64,000 bases of DNA from contig JACJVZ010000002.1 of assembly GCA_020637445.1 (NCBI GenBank), forward strand, positions 1 to 64,000, in the 5' to 3' direction. The notes beneath the pieces are model-generated. The model was not told the origin of the DNA. It did no database searches and saw nothing but the letters and a program-made list of their open reading frames with translations. Shown piece after piece: positions 1 to 9,210 of the stretch. The translations under genes were made by a program, and so were the position numbers. This stretch comes from Calditrichota bacterium. Its GTDB lineage: Bacteria > Electryoneota > RPQS01. Position 1 is the first letter of the stretch; each line of letters starts with the position of its first letter.

Positions 1-390
1 TTAGGAGTTGGATGAAAATCTTGCTTCCGGGTCGTCCCAACCCCAAATCTATCGGAAGCCAGCCACTTAATCTCACCCGTTTGCGCGGCGGTCCACGGGC
101 CAGTCCAGCTAAGTTTTGATATCGCGGGCGGGTTCGCCAGACATTCCCCGGCGGCGACAGACTACCTTATTTTAATTAGGCAGCCATTGCGTAAGTGTCA
201 TTGGCACTTAAGGTTTGGAGTCCTGATTAAGGAGGGCACCCCAGCCTCCGCCTGCTCCCAACGCCACCCATACATCCCGTCGAAACCTTGGCGTCCCCGA
301 AGCTCTACAATATACTAACGAATGGCGGATTCTCCAAGTTTCATTTTGCCGACTACCTGCTCATGCAAGTGTCGATTTTTGTGAGTTGTC
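1..390. other. Gene-free flank of an IS remnant
   Basis: No reading frame here resembles a protein and no RNA gene is apparent. The last ~50 bases look like decayed integrase coding sequence: the frame reading into the integrase fragment meets a stop at 382-384, while the sequence just upstream is open in another frame. This is probably eroded insertion-sequence DNA or an old insertion scar. Confidence 0.4.
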
Positions 391-843
391 TTTATCACCG
401 GCATGAAGAACGTCCCGGTGAACCGGCGTGTGAAGCTTTTGAGTGACAACGGATCGGGCTACATCGCCAAGACGTTCAACACGTTCTTGGAAAAGTCCGG
501 CATCCACCATATCTACTCGGCGCGCAACCATCCGCAGACGAACGGAAAAATCGAGCGATTGAACCGCACGGCGAAAGAACGTCTGAACTTAGTCGTCTAC
601 ACATCGCCGTCGGAACTGCAAGAGGCATTGAATAAGTTCCGCGACTGGTACAACAGCGAACACTACCACAAATCAATCAACAATCTGCACCCCGCAGACG
701 TCTACTTCGGCCGCGACAAAGCCATCCAACGCCATCGTAAACGGCTCCAAAACCAAACAAAAAAGACCCGTCGCCAGGTCAATACAACAACACAACCAAA
801 CTCTCAGAAGCTCCGCAACTTACACACCCAACCTACACCTTAA
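391..843 (+). pseudogene. IS481/IS3-type integrase core, 5'-truncated remnant
   Basis: The product is the C-terminal part of a DDE transposase with an rve-type integrase core. It shows the second catalytic Asp in LLSDNGSGY and the catalytic Glu in HPQTNGKIERLNRT, then the usual YNSEHYHKSINNLHPADVY tail and a basic C-terminus. The helix-turn-helix region and the first catalytic Asp are missing. Reading the frame upstream of the ATG at 403 gives FITG before MKNVPVNRR, which fits the family and shows that the homology starts before the ATG. A stop then interrupts the frame at 382-384. It is therefore a frameshifted, truncated and presumably inactive copy. I could not delimit terminal inverted repeats. 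Confidence 0.75.
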
Positions 844-953
844 AACAATAGCGCATCCTGTGCCATTTGGTCTGAAGGCTTACAAAACAATCCTCCGAGG
901 ACTACTGATAATATTGCAGCGTAGGCAAGCGTTTTCATAATTGATCCTTTTGT

Positions 954-2624
954 TTAACGCAGCAAGCATATCTTTTCCGAATGCGTCTGTACTTGCGAGT
1001 TCAGGGTGACGATGTACACACCTGATCCGCTGGGTTGTCCGGTCATGGATTGGCCATTCCAGATTAGCCTGTGTTTGCCGGGGGGGAGTTGCAGGCGGTC
1101 AAATCGATAGACTTCCTGTCCCAGCACGTTGTAGATCGAAACCGTGGCATCACGGGCAGGATAGTCAACCGTGATAGGAATCGTCACGCTTGAATTAAAA
1201 GGGTTGGGGAAGGCTGGACCCAGTGTAATCTCCCGGGGAATCGACGGACGATCTGAAGGCACATCCAATCCAAAGTTCGGATCACCGGAGACGATGGATA
1301 ATCTGACTCTAAACCCTTCCGGTGGAGGAGGCCAATGGTAGTCAACAATGCTTGTGAACATCCAATCGTCAAGTCCATCGCCGTTGAAATCCCCAGCGCG
1401 TGATAAAGTTGTAGCAATGAGAGTGTCTTCATAACTTTCCTGGATATACGCTGCCTGCTGCTGTATGGGGTTTCCACCTAAAAAGATGTAGAGGACACCT
1501 CCACCCTGATTGAATCCCATATCTTCGAATCCGTCTCCGTTTATGTCTCCCAGTCGCTGACCTTGTGACGCAGCAAAAAAGTTTAGCGGGGTGTCCCAGA
1601 AAGCATCCACACCTTCCAGATCCAGCGGGTCACCGCCAAAGTAGATACGGTTGTCTGTTGGTACGGGATCGCGCAGGCCTGGACGCAATGTATGCGCCAA
1701 GAGGTCGTCGAATCCATCACCATTCACGTCACCCATGATCTCGAAGGCGCTGACACAGTTGCTTCTCCCCGAACACCTCAACGAGATTTCAGGAATAGAG
1801 TCCGCTCCATGTCCGCCAAACCAGAAATCCTGATAGATCGAATCCGTTGCAATACTGTCGTTTGATACAAGATCGAAGTAGGCGTAAAATGTAAAGTCCG
1901 GATAGCCGTCGCCGTTGATATCTCCATAATTGTTGGGCTCTCTTGGATACGGTTCATCAATTGTTTCCCCATAGCCGTACGTCCACGTCGGTTCCTGTGA
2001 CTGCGTCTGCCAGATACTCTCGTAAAACCTGAATTCTCGCGCTTCGCCTGTCGGCCGGGGTAATGTTATTAAGTCACCATAACCATCGACGTTGTAATCG
2101 CCGTAATATCCGAAAGAGTACGAGGCCCCAAAATCTGTACTTCGCCAGTCCCAAATAGTATCAAAGAGTTCTGGCCCGCCAAGATAGAGAAACAAATAGA
2201 GAGTCTGATCTTGCGATGATACCACGCTTTCAAGAATATCAATAAATCCATCCGCATTATAATCACCGCATGACGTGTATGGTGAAAGCTGATTCCACCA
2301 GTACTGGACATTCGATGTGTCCTGCAAGGTTGATGCAAAATCAAGATATCTGTATGGAGGTCCATCTGCGCCGTAGATGATACGCAGGCAGTTTTGCCGT
2401 TGCGGCCCAAGCCAGTGCGTCATCAGGATATCGTCGTATCCATCTCCATCCTGATCGCCTAACGCTGCTATGTCCCCCCCCGTCCGCCACTGTTCATCCG
2501 ACACTTCATCATAAAGAAACTGCAGCTCGTAGGGTTGGGCTTGCGCGGTCAAACCTCCCCCCAACAACAAAACCGCGAACCCTACCCGCTTCAGAAGATT
2601 GAATGCAGAGAGAATTCGCGTCAT
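954..2624 (-). CDS. Secreted FG-GAP repeat protein with T9SS sorting domain
   Basis: A 556-residue exported protein of unknown specific role. The ATG at 2624 is chosen because GGAGG lies about nine bases upstream and a Sec signal peptide follows (hydrophobic core FAVLLLGGGL, AQA cleavage site). An upstream in-frame start would put 49 residues before the signal. The body carries seven FG-GAP/dockerin-like Ca-binding loops such as GDINGDGYPD, GDVNGDGFDD and GDFNGDGLDD, consistent with an integrin-like beta-propeller. The last ~85 residues are a T9SS type A-like sorting domain (FPNPFNSS, VSIYNVLGQEV, GSGVYIV). I infer export across the outer membrane and attachment at the surface. It lies next to the IS remnant. 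Confidence 0.8.
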   Translation of the reverse strand: MTRILSAFNLLKRVGFAVLLLGGGLTAQAQPYELQFLYDEVSDEQWRTGGDIAALGDQDGDGYDDILMTHWLGPQRQNCLRIIYGADGPPYRYLDFASTLQDTSNVQYWWNQLSPYTSCGDYNADGFIDILESVVSSQDQTLYLFLYLGGPELFDTIWDWRSTDFGASYSFGYYGDYNVDGYGDLITLPRPTGEAREFRFYESIWQTQSQEPTWTYGYGETIDEPYPREPNNYGDINGDGYPDFTFYAYFDLVSNDSIATDSIYQDFWFGGHGADSIPEISLRCSGRSNCVSAFEIMGDVNGDGFDDLLAHTLRPGLRDPVPTDNRIYFGGDPLDLEGVDAFWDTPLNFFAASQGQRLGDINGDGFEDMGFNQGGGVLYIFLGGNPIQQQAAYIQESYEDTLIATTLSRAGDFNGDGLDDWMFTSIVDYHWPPPPEGFRVRLSIVSGDPNFGLDVPSDRPSIPREITLGPAFPNPFNSSVTIPITVDYPARDATVSIYNVLGQEVYRFDRLQLPPGKHRLIWNGQSMTGQPSGSGVYIVTLNSQVQTHSEKICLLR

Positions 2625-2816
2625 GATCAAGGCCTCCGAGCTAAGTTGTCCAACCAGTTTCCCAAGACCTGAGGTTAAAATAATGAGTTTCAGGGTCGGT
2701 GTCAAGGGACGGGGAAAGGAAGAAATGCGCACGAGGAAGAGGAGTCTGACGTATGAACGGTGCGAGGTCACGCACCACGGCGGACATTCTTGCAGAAACT
2801 CGTGACGCGCGACTGG

Positions 2817-3125
2817 CTAACAGTGTGTTTCATAATCCACTACTGCGCGGTCGGAGCAGACTTGGCGAACCATGGTTAAGACTTCTTGATGGAGAGGGTG
2901 GACGCGGTATGACTCCAGGCCGGGCCAGTCAGTTATGTCGCAGGTTAGGACGAGATCGAAGGCTTGTTTGTCGGGCGCTTCATTGATACCGACTTCGATT
3001 GAATGCAAGGAGTCGATTTTGCCACTAAGGTTTTCAAGCGCGCTTTTAAGGCGGATCGCGTTTTCTTGCTTCTTATGTCCGCCGGCTTCTTCATGGAGCC
3101 TGAGCATGACGACATGTTTGATCAT
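2817..3125 (-). CDS. Dabb-family (stress-responsive alpha/beta-barrel) protein
   Basis: A 102-residue protein that fits the Dabb fold (Pfam Stress_responsive A/B barrel) over its whole length. It starts with the typical MIKHVVMLRL strand, has a central helix with LKSALENLSGKI, and continues DLVLTCDITDWPGLESYRVHPLHQEV. Family members are small dimeric ferredoxin-like proteins whose function is usually unknown; a few are cyclases or heme-related. The start is five bases after the stop of the FG-GAP/ASPIC gene, so the two are probably cotranscribed. I see no Shine-Dalgarno sequence. Confidence 0.8.
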   Translation of the reverse strand: MIKHVVMLRLHEEAGGHKKQENAIRLKSALENLSGKIDSLHSIEVGINEAPDKQAFDLVLTCDITDWPGLESYRVHPLHQEVLTMVRQVCSDRAVVDYETHC

Positions 3126-3129
3126 GGTG

Positions 3130-4893
3130 CTATTTTATGAAATGAATTGTTTGTGATTCCGAGACCGCGCCTTGTGTGACCGTGACGATGTATGAACCCG
3201 ACGACAAAGCTGTGGGCTGCCAGTTTATTTTCAGCACACCCGGTCCGGCGACGCCGCTATGCAGCGTCGTGACTTCCTGACCGAGAGTGTTGAAAACTTG
3301 GAAACGAGTTTTGTCGCGGGCCGGAAGATTCGTTTCAAGTGTGACTTGCGAATTGAAAGGATTCGGATAGGACGTTATCACAAGATGGTCCGCGGCGACG
3401 GGTGTCTTACGTTCGTCAGCGCTTACGATGCCGCCGTTTTCAATCAGAGTGTACGTCGTATTGGCGGGAAGTCTCCAGCCGTAGACTTGCCGCACTCCGC
3501 TCGGCCAATAGACAATCACGGAATCGATTTCAGTGGCCGCGCCAAGTCCGAAATGTACGTCCTGAGTCTGACCGCAGTAGCCCGATTGCCCTTCGACCAT
3601 GCGAAACTGTGACTGAAAGAAGTCATCCACAAATGTGCGGACTTCGACGCGACAGCCTATGCCGCTCCAGTTTGAGTCCGTGCCGCGCAGCCTGAACACG
3701 ACACCGTAATATTCAGTTTGATTGTTGCGGTAGAGCAAGTTATCCTCGTTGGCATTACGAGAGCGCGCGATGCTGAGATCCAAGTCTTGGTCGTTGTCAA
3801 TGTCAGCGAACGCGCAGCCGAAACCCCAGCCGCTGTCGGCTTCGATGGGCTCTTCCGTCGCGCGCCGGAAATTGCCTGCGCCGTCGTTGTCGTACAGATA
3901 GTTGTGGCGATAGGTGTTGTTGCTGGGTGCGAAACCGTTGCACACGAGCAAATCCAGATCGCCGTCATTGTCGTAGTCGGCAAACGCGCTGCCGACGGCG
4001 AAACGGTTGTCTTCAATCACCGGAGATTCAGTAATCAGCTCGAAGCCGCTTTCGAGCTTTCTGTACAGGCGACTTGGACTGTTGTAGCCACCGACGAAAA
4101 GATCAAAGTCGCCGTCGTTGTCGATGTCGCCCCAACTTGCCGTGAAATTCGTGGCGCCGTCGTTGACCGGCGGTTCACCTTCAACGCTTGAAAATATGCC
4201 ATCGCCGAAGTTGAGATACAGTGCGTCGTTGTCGAGATTCTCGTTGGCGACAAACAGATCGGTCCAACCGTTTCCGTCGACATCACACCATTGGACAGAG
4301 CGCGAATCGTCACCATCCAAAGCGAAAGCGGGAATATCCGCGAGCGCAAAAGTTCCGTCACCGTTGTTGTGATAGAGCCAGTTGTGGTGATTCGTACCCG
4401 CGCTGTTGGAGACAAAGAGATCCACCCAGCCATCGTTGTCGTAGTCGGCCCAACTTCCGGTTTCGGAATATCCTCGCGACGACGTGACCGGCGGAACTAC
4501 GCCGCTTTCGAATGTGCCGTCACCGTTGTTGATATAAAGCCGGTTGCTTTGATTCGACCAACGCGCGACAAAACAATCCACGTCTCCGTCATGATCGAAG
4601 TCCGCCCACGTTGCGCCGACATTGTGGCCGCCGGTTTCGAGAATAGGGTCGTCTTCGACACTCGAGAAATTACCCGCGCCGTCGTTGGTGTAGAGCAGGT
4701 TTCCCTGAACGGCTTCGTCATTGGTTATGAAGAGATCGAGATCACCGTCGTTGTCAATATCGACAAAGCAAACCGCGGCGGACGATCCTCCGTCATTGGC
4801 AACGGGTGACTCCGTGACGCGGGAGTAACTCTGAGCATCCGCGGAAAATGTGACGCTCAACACGACAATTAGAGACAAAAAGGCAGCGGCCAT
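3130..4893 (-). CDS. Secreted VCBS/FG-GAP and ASPIC-UnbV protein with T9SS sorting domain
   Basis: A 587-residue exported protein. GGAGGAG sits just upstream of the ATG and a signal peptide ends near SADAQ. Residues ~35-390 hold about eight FG-GAP/VCBS repeats with loops such as DIDNDGDLDLF and DYDNDGWVDLFV, a predicted calcium-binding propeller. Residues ~400-475 match the ASPIC/UnbV domain of CRTAC1-like proteins (VEVRTFVDD, VHFGLGAATEIDSVIVYWPSGVRQ). The C-terminus is a T9SS type A-like sorting domain (SYPNPFNSQ, FQVFNTLGQEV, SSGSYIV). Function is unknown; a surface or matrix role is inferred. Confidence 0.85.
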   Translation of the reverse strand: MAAAFLSLIVVLSVTFSADAQSYSRVTESPVANDGGSSAAVCFVDIDNDGDLDLFITNDEAVQGNLLYTNDGAGNFSSVEDDPILETGGHNVGATWADFDHDGDVDCFVARWSNQSNRLYINNGDGTFESGVVPPVTSSRGYSETGSWADYDNDGWVDLFVSNSAGTNHHNWLYHNNGDGTFALADIPAFALDGDDSRSVQWCDVDGNGWTDLFVANENLDNDALYLNFGDGIFSSVEGEPPVNDGATNFTASWGDIDNDGDFDLFVGGYNSPSRLYRKLESGFELITESPVIEDNRFAVGSAFADYDNDGDLDLLVCNGFAPSNNTYRHNYLYDNDGAGNFRRATEEPIEADSGWGFGCAFADIDNDQDLDLSIARSRNANEDNLLYRNNQTEYYGVVFRLRGTDSNWSGIGCRVEVRTFVDDFFQSQFRMVEGQSGYCGQTQDVHFGLGAATEIDSVIVYWPSGVRQVYGWRLPANTTYTLIENGGIVSADERKTPVAADHLVITSYPNPFNSQVTLETNLPARDKTRFQVFNTLGQEVTTLHSGVAGPGVLKINWQPTALSSGSYIVTVTQGAVSESQTIHFIK

Positions 4894-4939
4894 GGACTCC
4901 TCCGAGCAGGCTTAGTGAAGGGACCCACCGATGTTGCGA

Positions 4940-5140
4940 TCACGCGCGACCGGGTTCGCGCAAAGAAACCAAGAGGTAAACTGCAAACGCGGCGAAAATT
5001 GAAAACGTCGCGAGCAAATAGCCTAACTGGCGGCCGGCGATCAAGTAGTCGGACTCGTTGTGTACTTTCTTCGAGACGATCAGGCCAATCGCCAACGACA
5101 GACCGATGTAGACCAAGATGCCGATGAATACCGGAGTCAC
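4940..5140 (-). pseudogene. N-terminal stub of a sodium:solute symporter (SSS family)
   Basis: The first ~50 residues (MTPVFIGILVYIGLSLAIGL, then SKKVHNESDYLIAGRQLGY) are the standard N-terminus of SSS/SSF transporters: TM1, then the conserved YLIAGR loop, then the start of TM2. Family members run to about 450-600 residues. This frame leaves the family pattern after ATFSIFA, where ATWFGAE is expected, and stops at 66 residues. The start overlaps the pabBC stop by four bases (ATGA), as in a real operon, so the gene was probably once intact and lost its remainder by deletion or rearrangement. The next gene begins only 47 bases further on. Confidence 0.65.
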
Positions 5141-6927
5141 GGCGCGGACGCTCGCTCTTTATAGACTATTGATCCGTCTTCCAAGATAATCTTTTTGACG
5201 CTGCCTTCACCTCGCACCGAATTGCCCATGCAGAGCGCCTCTATCTTCTTCAGGTCTTCGAATGTGACGACGCCTTCAGCGACGCCATCTTCATGAACTT
5301 GATGATCGCGCCACACTCCGGGAAGGAGTCCGCAGGTGAGTTTCGGTGTAACCCATTTGCCCGCGAGTTTGAATTTGACGTTTGAGATCGAGCCTTCGGT
5401 GAATTCGCCGCGCGTGTTCAAAAATAGACACTCATCGGCACCGAGCTCTTTTGCTTTTGAGCGAAAGAGATATTTCTCGGGCCTGTCGGTGGTCTTGTGG
5501 TAAAGACGGGGATCGTCAGGATCGAGCCGGACGTCAGGTATCAAAACGGTGACGCCATCCGCCGGCCACGCGAGCTCTTCGGGAATGAGTTTGAACGACA
5601 CCTCCTCGCCGTTCAGATCAAGGCGTACGCGATTGGGTTTGTCGCCGAGTTCATTTTTCAGTTGTTCTAATTTGCAAAGTATTTTGTCACGCGGAAACGG
5701 GCGGCCGAAGTAAATACACGAACGCTCAAGACGGGAAAGGTGGTCTTCGAGATTCCGGTAACCGGAACCGGGAACGAAGCGAAAGGCTTCATACAGGCCG
5801 AAATCGTGTATCTTGCTGCTTACGAATTTGACTTTGAGCAGCGACTCTTCCCACTCTTTGTCCGGATCACTGTCAGCTACGATGCCCGAACCGATGCCAA
5901 TCGTGGCGACGCTGCCGTTTAGTTCGAGCGTGCGAATGGCCACATTGCAAACAAAATCACCGCCCGGAAAGAACATGCCAATACTTCCGCAATAGGCTCC
6001 GCGCGGAGTGAATTCGACGTTTTTGATAATTTGCGAAGCGCGAACTTTGGGAGCGCCGGTAATGCTGCCAGCCGGAAAAGCCGCGCGAAAAATGTCGAAG
6101 AGAGACGCGTCCGGTTTCTTTTTGCCGACGACGGTGGTGATCATTTGATGTACGGTGGGATATCGCTCGACGCTGCACATTTCACGCACTTGAATGGACC
6201 CCATCTCACAAATGCGGCCCAGATCATTGCGCATCAGGTCCACGATCATCGTGTTTTCGGCGCGGTCCTTTTCGCTTTGCTGCAACGCGATGCGAGCTTG
6301 CTCATCTTCATCCCAAGACGGCTCGCGCGGCGCGGTGCCTTTCATGGGCTTGGAAATCAGCGTGTCGTTTTTCAGTTCGAGAAAGAGTTCGGGTGAAAAG
6401 GAAAGCACCTGCATGTGTCCGAGATCGGCGTACGCGGAATAGGGCATCGGGACGGCTTCGCTGAGATAGCAGTACGCGCTGAAAGGATCGCCGCTGAAAT
6501 CGCAGTGCGCGCGAATCGTAATGTTGGCTTGGTAGATGTCGCCCGCGCGAATGTGACTCAAGACGCTTTTGAGCGACTCCGTGTACGAAGATTTTTCGGC
6601 CGCGACGGTCGGAGCCGAGAGTGTGAACGGTTTCGACGCGGGTTCAAATTGCGACGTTTCTTTTGACACTGCGAACCAAGCTAAGGGAGTTTGTCCGGGC
6701 AAGTGAGTGGCGAGCGCGTGATCGAAAGCCCGCGCTGCTTCGTAGCTCAGGACCATCGCGACATAGTATCCGGACTTCTGGTATGCAGCGACACGTTCGA
6801 ATGAATCGCGCAGATCAGACAAACGCGAGACAATCCATTGCGCGACGGGATTAACCAGCGCAATCCGGCGGAATACGCCGCGCGATTCGGTGGGTGCCGT
6901 GAATACGAAGACCGGAGACTTGGACAT
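5137..6927 (-). CDS. pabBC: Aminodeoxychorismate synthase component I / 4-amino-4-deoxychorismate lyase fusion (PabB-PabC)
   Basis: A bifunctional folate-pathway enzyme: chorismate plus ammonia to aminodeoxychorismate, then release of p-aminobenzoate and pyruvate. Residues ~1-365 are a chorismate-binding PabB domain with GDIYQANI, KPMKGTAPR (~192, the PabB-type Lys), MIVDLMRNDLGR, GSITGAPK (~288) and IGIGSGIVADSDPDKEWEE. Residues ~372-596 are a fold-type IV PLP lyase with HKTTDR (probable PLP Lys, ~477) and LNTRGEFTEGSISN. No glutaminase subunit gene is nearby. The start is ambiguous: ATG at 6927 is used, but a TTG two codons earlier (6933) is nearer the weak GGAGA upstream. It probably headed an operon with the symporter stub. 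Confidence 0.92.
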   Translation of the reverse strand: MSKSPVFVFTAPTESRGVFRRIALVNPVAQWIVSRLSDLRDSFERVAAYQKSGYYVAMVLSYEAARAFDHALATHLPGQTPLAWFAVSKETSQFEPASKPFTLSAPTVAAEKSSYTESLKSVLSHIRAGDIYQANITIRAHCDFSGDPFSAYCYLSEAVPMPYSAYADLGHMQVLSFSPELFLELKNDTLISKPMKGTAPREPSWDEDEQARIALQQSEKDRAENTMIVDLMRNDLGRICEMGSIQVREMCSVERYPTVHQMITTVVGKKKPDASLFDIFRAAFPAGSITGAPKVRASQIIKNVEFTPRGAYCGSIGMFFPGGDFVCNVAIRTLELNGSVATIGIGSGIVADSDPDKEWEESLLKVKFVSSKIHDFGLYEAFRFVPGSGYRNLEDHLSRLERSCIYFGRPFPRDKILCKLEQLKNELGDKPNRVRLDLNGEEVSFKLIPEELAWPADGVTVLIPDVRLDPDDPRLYHKTTDRPEKYLFRSKAKELGADECLFLNTRGEFTEGSISNVKFKLAGKWVTPKLTCGLLPGVWRDHQVHEDGVAEGVVTFEDLKKIEALCMGNSVRGEGSVKKIILEDGSIVYKERASAP

Positions 6928-6966
6928 GCGCAAAATTTACGGATTTCTCCACGAATTCACAAATAA

Positions 6967-6995
6967 AAAACCCGCCTCGCGGCGGGTTTTCAAAT
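6967..6995 (-). terminator. Rho-independent terminator of the PAS/pseudokinase gene
   Basis: The inverted repeat AAAACCCGCC / GGCGGGTTTT has a four-base loop. On the minus strand it is followed by a T-rich run just after the stop at 7012. It separates this gene from pabBC. Confidence 0.85.
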
Positions 6996-7011
6996 TCTCT
7001 TGGCAAATGGT

Positions 7012-9210
7012 TTATGCTTCCGCTTGCGAAAGATGTAAAGGCAGCGTTACCAGCAGGACGGATCGCCCGGAGTCTTCGGAGAGTTCCAGTTCGCCACCCA
7101 TGCCGCGCACAACTTCGCGCGCGAAGACGAGATCCCAGCCGTTCATGCCGAGCATCGGCGGCAAGCCTTCGTCCCAGCCGGCAGGATGCGCAGGCGACCC
7201 ATCGTAGGATAAGGAGAGACTGGCTTGACCGTCCTGCGTCGACAAAGTGTAGCACACACCGCCTCTGCCTTGGAGATTGGCGCTGGCGTGCGACGAGATC
7301 ATTTCGAGGACCGTGCGCAAACTGTTGGATTCAGCCAAGACCTTGCAGGCTTCTTCGCAAAGCACGACTTGCGGACGCTCAGGATAGACATCAGGTTGAA
7401 TCTTCTTTACATATTGTTTGATCGTCGCGGCGAGATCATTTTCATGCGCATGACGACCTTGACCGCCCAGAGCGGAAAGTTTGCGTACCAACTGCGCGGC
7501 TTCGCGAGCACTCTTTTCGATGGCGACGATTTCGTGTGATGGTGTGCCGTCGTGTTCGGCGGCCGCGAGTGACGCGTGCCCAAGCACACCGGTCAAGAGA
7601 TTGCTGAACTCATCGGCCAATTCGCGCGACAAAACGCGCATCTGCGAGGGAGAATTCGACGCAAATGAAATCATGCTGTTGGGCATTGCCGGCGGCGCGA
7701 TTTGCTCGACGATTTCTTCGACATTTACTCCGACCAACGTGCCTTCGTCTTCGGTGATAGCCCAGGCCTTCCACTGCGTGCCGTCGGGAGCGACCAGCTC
7801 GCAGCTCGGTTCTTCGCTATTGTCAATCCAGTTGCCGAAGAGTTCCGCTTGGTCATCGCCGAGCCATTGCGAGAACGGTTTGCCGACGGACTGTTCCGGC
7901 ACGGCACCGATCTTTTCCCAAAACGCGCCGGTCGCACAGAGCAGATTTCCGGACGGATCAAGGTAGCAGGCTCGCTGTGAAATATAGGTTAATAACTCAT
8001 CAGACGCCGGAGTTTCGGGTTCGGCGGCCTGAGTTTGCGCGGCAGCAGTGTGCGCGGCTTCGAGAGCGGCTTTCAGTTCGGATATTTGCTTTGCGGCAGC
8101 GGATTGGACTTCCTGCAAAGAGTCTTGAAGCTCTGACGATTGCTGCTGGGCACCGGCCTGCAAGTTCGTTATCTGCGATTTGAGTTCGGAAATTTGTTGG
8201 GCGGAAGCCTGTTGAACTTCTTCCAACGCAGACATCAGCTCTTTGACACGCAGTTCACTTTGGTTGTATTTCTCCTCAAGTTCTGTTTGCGAGTCGTTAT
8301 TTGACTTGTGAGCAGAATTGAGTTCTTCAATTTTCTTGCGCAGTGCGGAAACTTCGTCTTTGGCGGCGGCGACTTCCGACTCCGTTCCGGTTTGCTGTTC
8401 GCGCGACGCTTTCAGCTCCCGGTGCAGTTCGGCGGCCGTTTCCTGCGCGGCCTTCAGGTCATCGTGCAGTTTCGTGACTTCGGCATTGCGCGATTCGAGT
8501 TGGGATTCGAGTTTGCCGTTATCGGCCTGCTGCTTTTTCAGTTTATCCAGTTCATGCTGCAAACGGGACGACTTTTCGACGGTTTTTTCCGCGCGTTCGA
8601 GAGCTTCTTTCGAATTTTTCTCCATACGCACAGATTTTTCGGTCATCTTCTTGAGCTGTGCTTCGCGCTGGGCGATTTCTTCGAGCGCGGCACGGAGTTT
8701 TTCTTGAAGTTGATTGGCCTGCTGCTGGGTCTTTTCGATTGATTCGCGGCCCGTGTGCATTTCGCGGTCACGCTCAATCAATGCCAACCGGTTGGCGTGT
8801 TCGCGCGTGATGTCCAAACAATGAACGAAGTATCCGGCGAAGACTCCCTCCTGCCACAACCCCTGAACATGAATTTGCACGTAAAATGGCTTGTCTTTGG
8901 TGCCGAGATCGACGACTTGATTATGCACGCCGAGTTCGTCGGAATGCATGGAATGTAGCAGGCTTTCGAAGACGCGACGCTGCTCGTCGTTGCGGAAGAA
9001 CAACAGGATTGTGCTCCCGAGCATGGCATTTCGGCCCAAATCACCGCGTCCTGAGCGCGCCATAAATTCGTCCCACGAGCGCCCGACCACGGCGAGCTTC
9101 AGGTCGGGGGTTACCAACGCGGCTGTCCCAAAAACGGCATCAAGGGCAGATTGGGGTACCTGTCGGAGGAGCGGAGATGTCACATCGTAGGCAAATTGCG
9201 ACGCTTCCAT
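7012..9210 (-). CDS. PAS - coiled coil - PAS protein with degenerate histidine-kinase core
   Basis: A soluble sensory protein of about 732 residues with no membrane segment. It has an N-terminal PAS-like domain (~15-140), a very long Glu/Gln/Lys-rich coiled coil (~140-395), a second PAS-like domain (~405-500) and a C-terminal HisKA/HATPase-like region. In related kinases the dimerisation helix reads AHDFNNLLT. Here it reads LADEFSNLLTGVLGH (~528-543), so the phosphorylatable His is Asp. The ATPase part (from GRGGVCYTL to LLVTLPL) lacks a clear N box and keeps only a weak glycine region. I infer a pseudokinase or scaffold. The start at 9210 has GGTGG ten bases upstream; an earlier ATG at 9249 has no ribosome site. 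Confidence 0.7.
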   Translation of the reverse strand: MEASQFAYDVTSPLLRQVPQSALDAVFGTAALVTPDLKLAVVGRSWDEFMARSGRGDLGRNAMLGSTILLFFRNDEQRRVFESLLHSMHSDELGVHNQVVDLGTKDKPFYVQIHVQGLWQEGVFAGYFVHCLDITREHANRLALIERDREMHTGRESIEKTQQQANQLQEKLRAALEEIAQREAQLKKMTEKSVRMEKNSKEALERAEKTVEKSSRLQHELDKLKKQQADNGKLESQLESRNAEVTKLHDDLKAAQETAAELHRELKASREQQTGTESEVAAAKDEVSALRKKIEELNSAHKSNNDSQTELEEKYNQSELRVKELMSALEEVQQASAQQISELKSQITNLQAGAQQQSSELQDSLQEVQSAAAKQISELKAALEAAHTAAAQTQAAEPETPASDELLTYISQRACYLDPSGNLLCATGAFWEKIGAVPEQSVGKPFSQWLGDDQAELFGNWIDNSEEPSCELVAPDGTQWKAWAITEDEGTLVGVNVEEIVEQIAPPAMPNSMISFASNSPSQMRVLSRELADEFSNLLTGVLGHASLAAAEHDGTPSHEIVAIEKSAREAAQLVRKLSALGGQGRHAHENDLAATIKQYVKKIQPDVYPERPQVVLCEEACKVLAESNSLRTVLEMISSHASANLQGRGGVCYTLSTQDGQASLSLSYDGSPAHPAGWDEGLPPMLGMNGWDLVFAREVVRGMGGELELSEDSGRSVLLVTLPLHLSQAEA

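Noticed and set aside
185..210. Short inverted repeat TAAGTG...CACTTA as an IS end or operator
   Set aside because: Arms of only six bases with no partner copy on the other side of the integrase remnant; too weak to call.
3700..4810. Repeated DNDGD-type coding DNA suggesting a tandem repeat array
   Set aside because: It is the coding pattern of FG-GAP/VCBS protein repeats with varied spacing, not a DNA repeat or CRISPR. No CRISPR array was seen anywhere in the window.
8308..8742. Phe/Arg-rich open frames antisense to the coiled-coil gene
   Set aside because: Low-complexity shadow of the Glu/Gln/Lys codons of the coiled coil; no start signal or homology.
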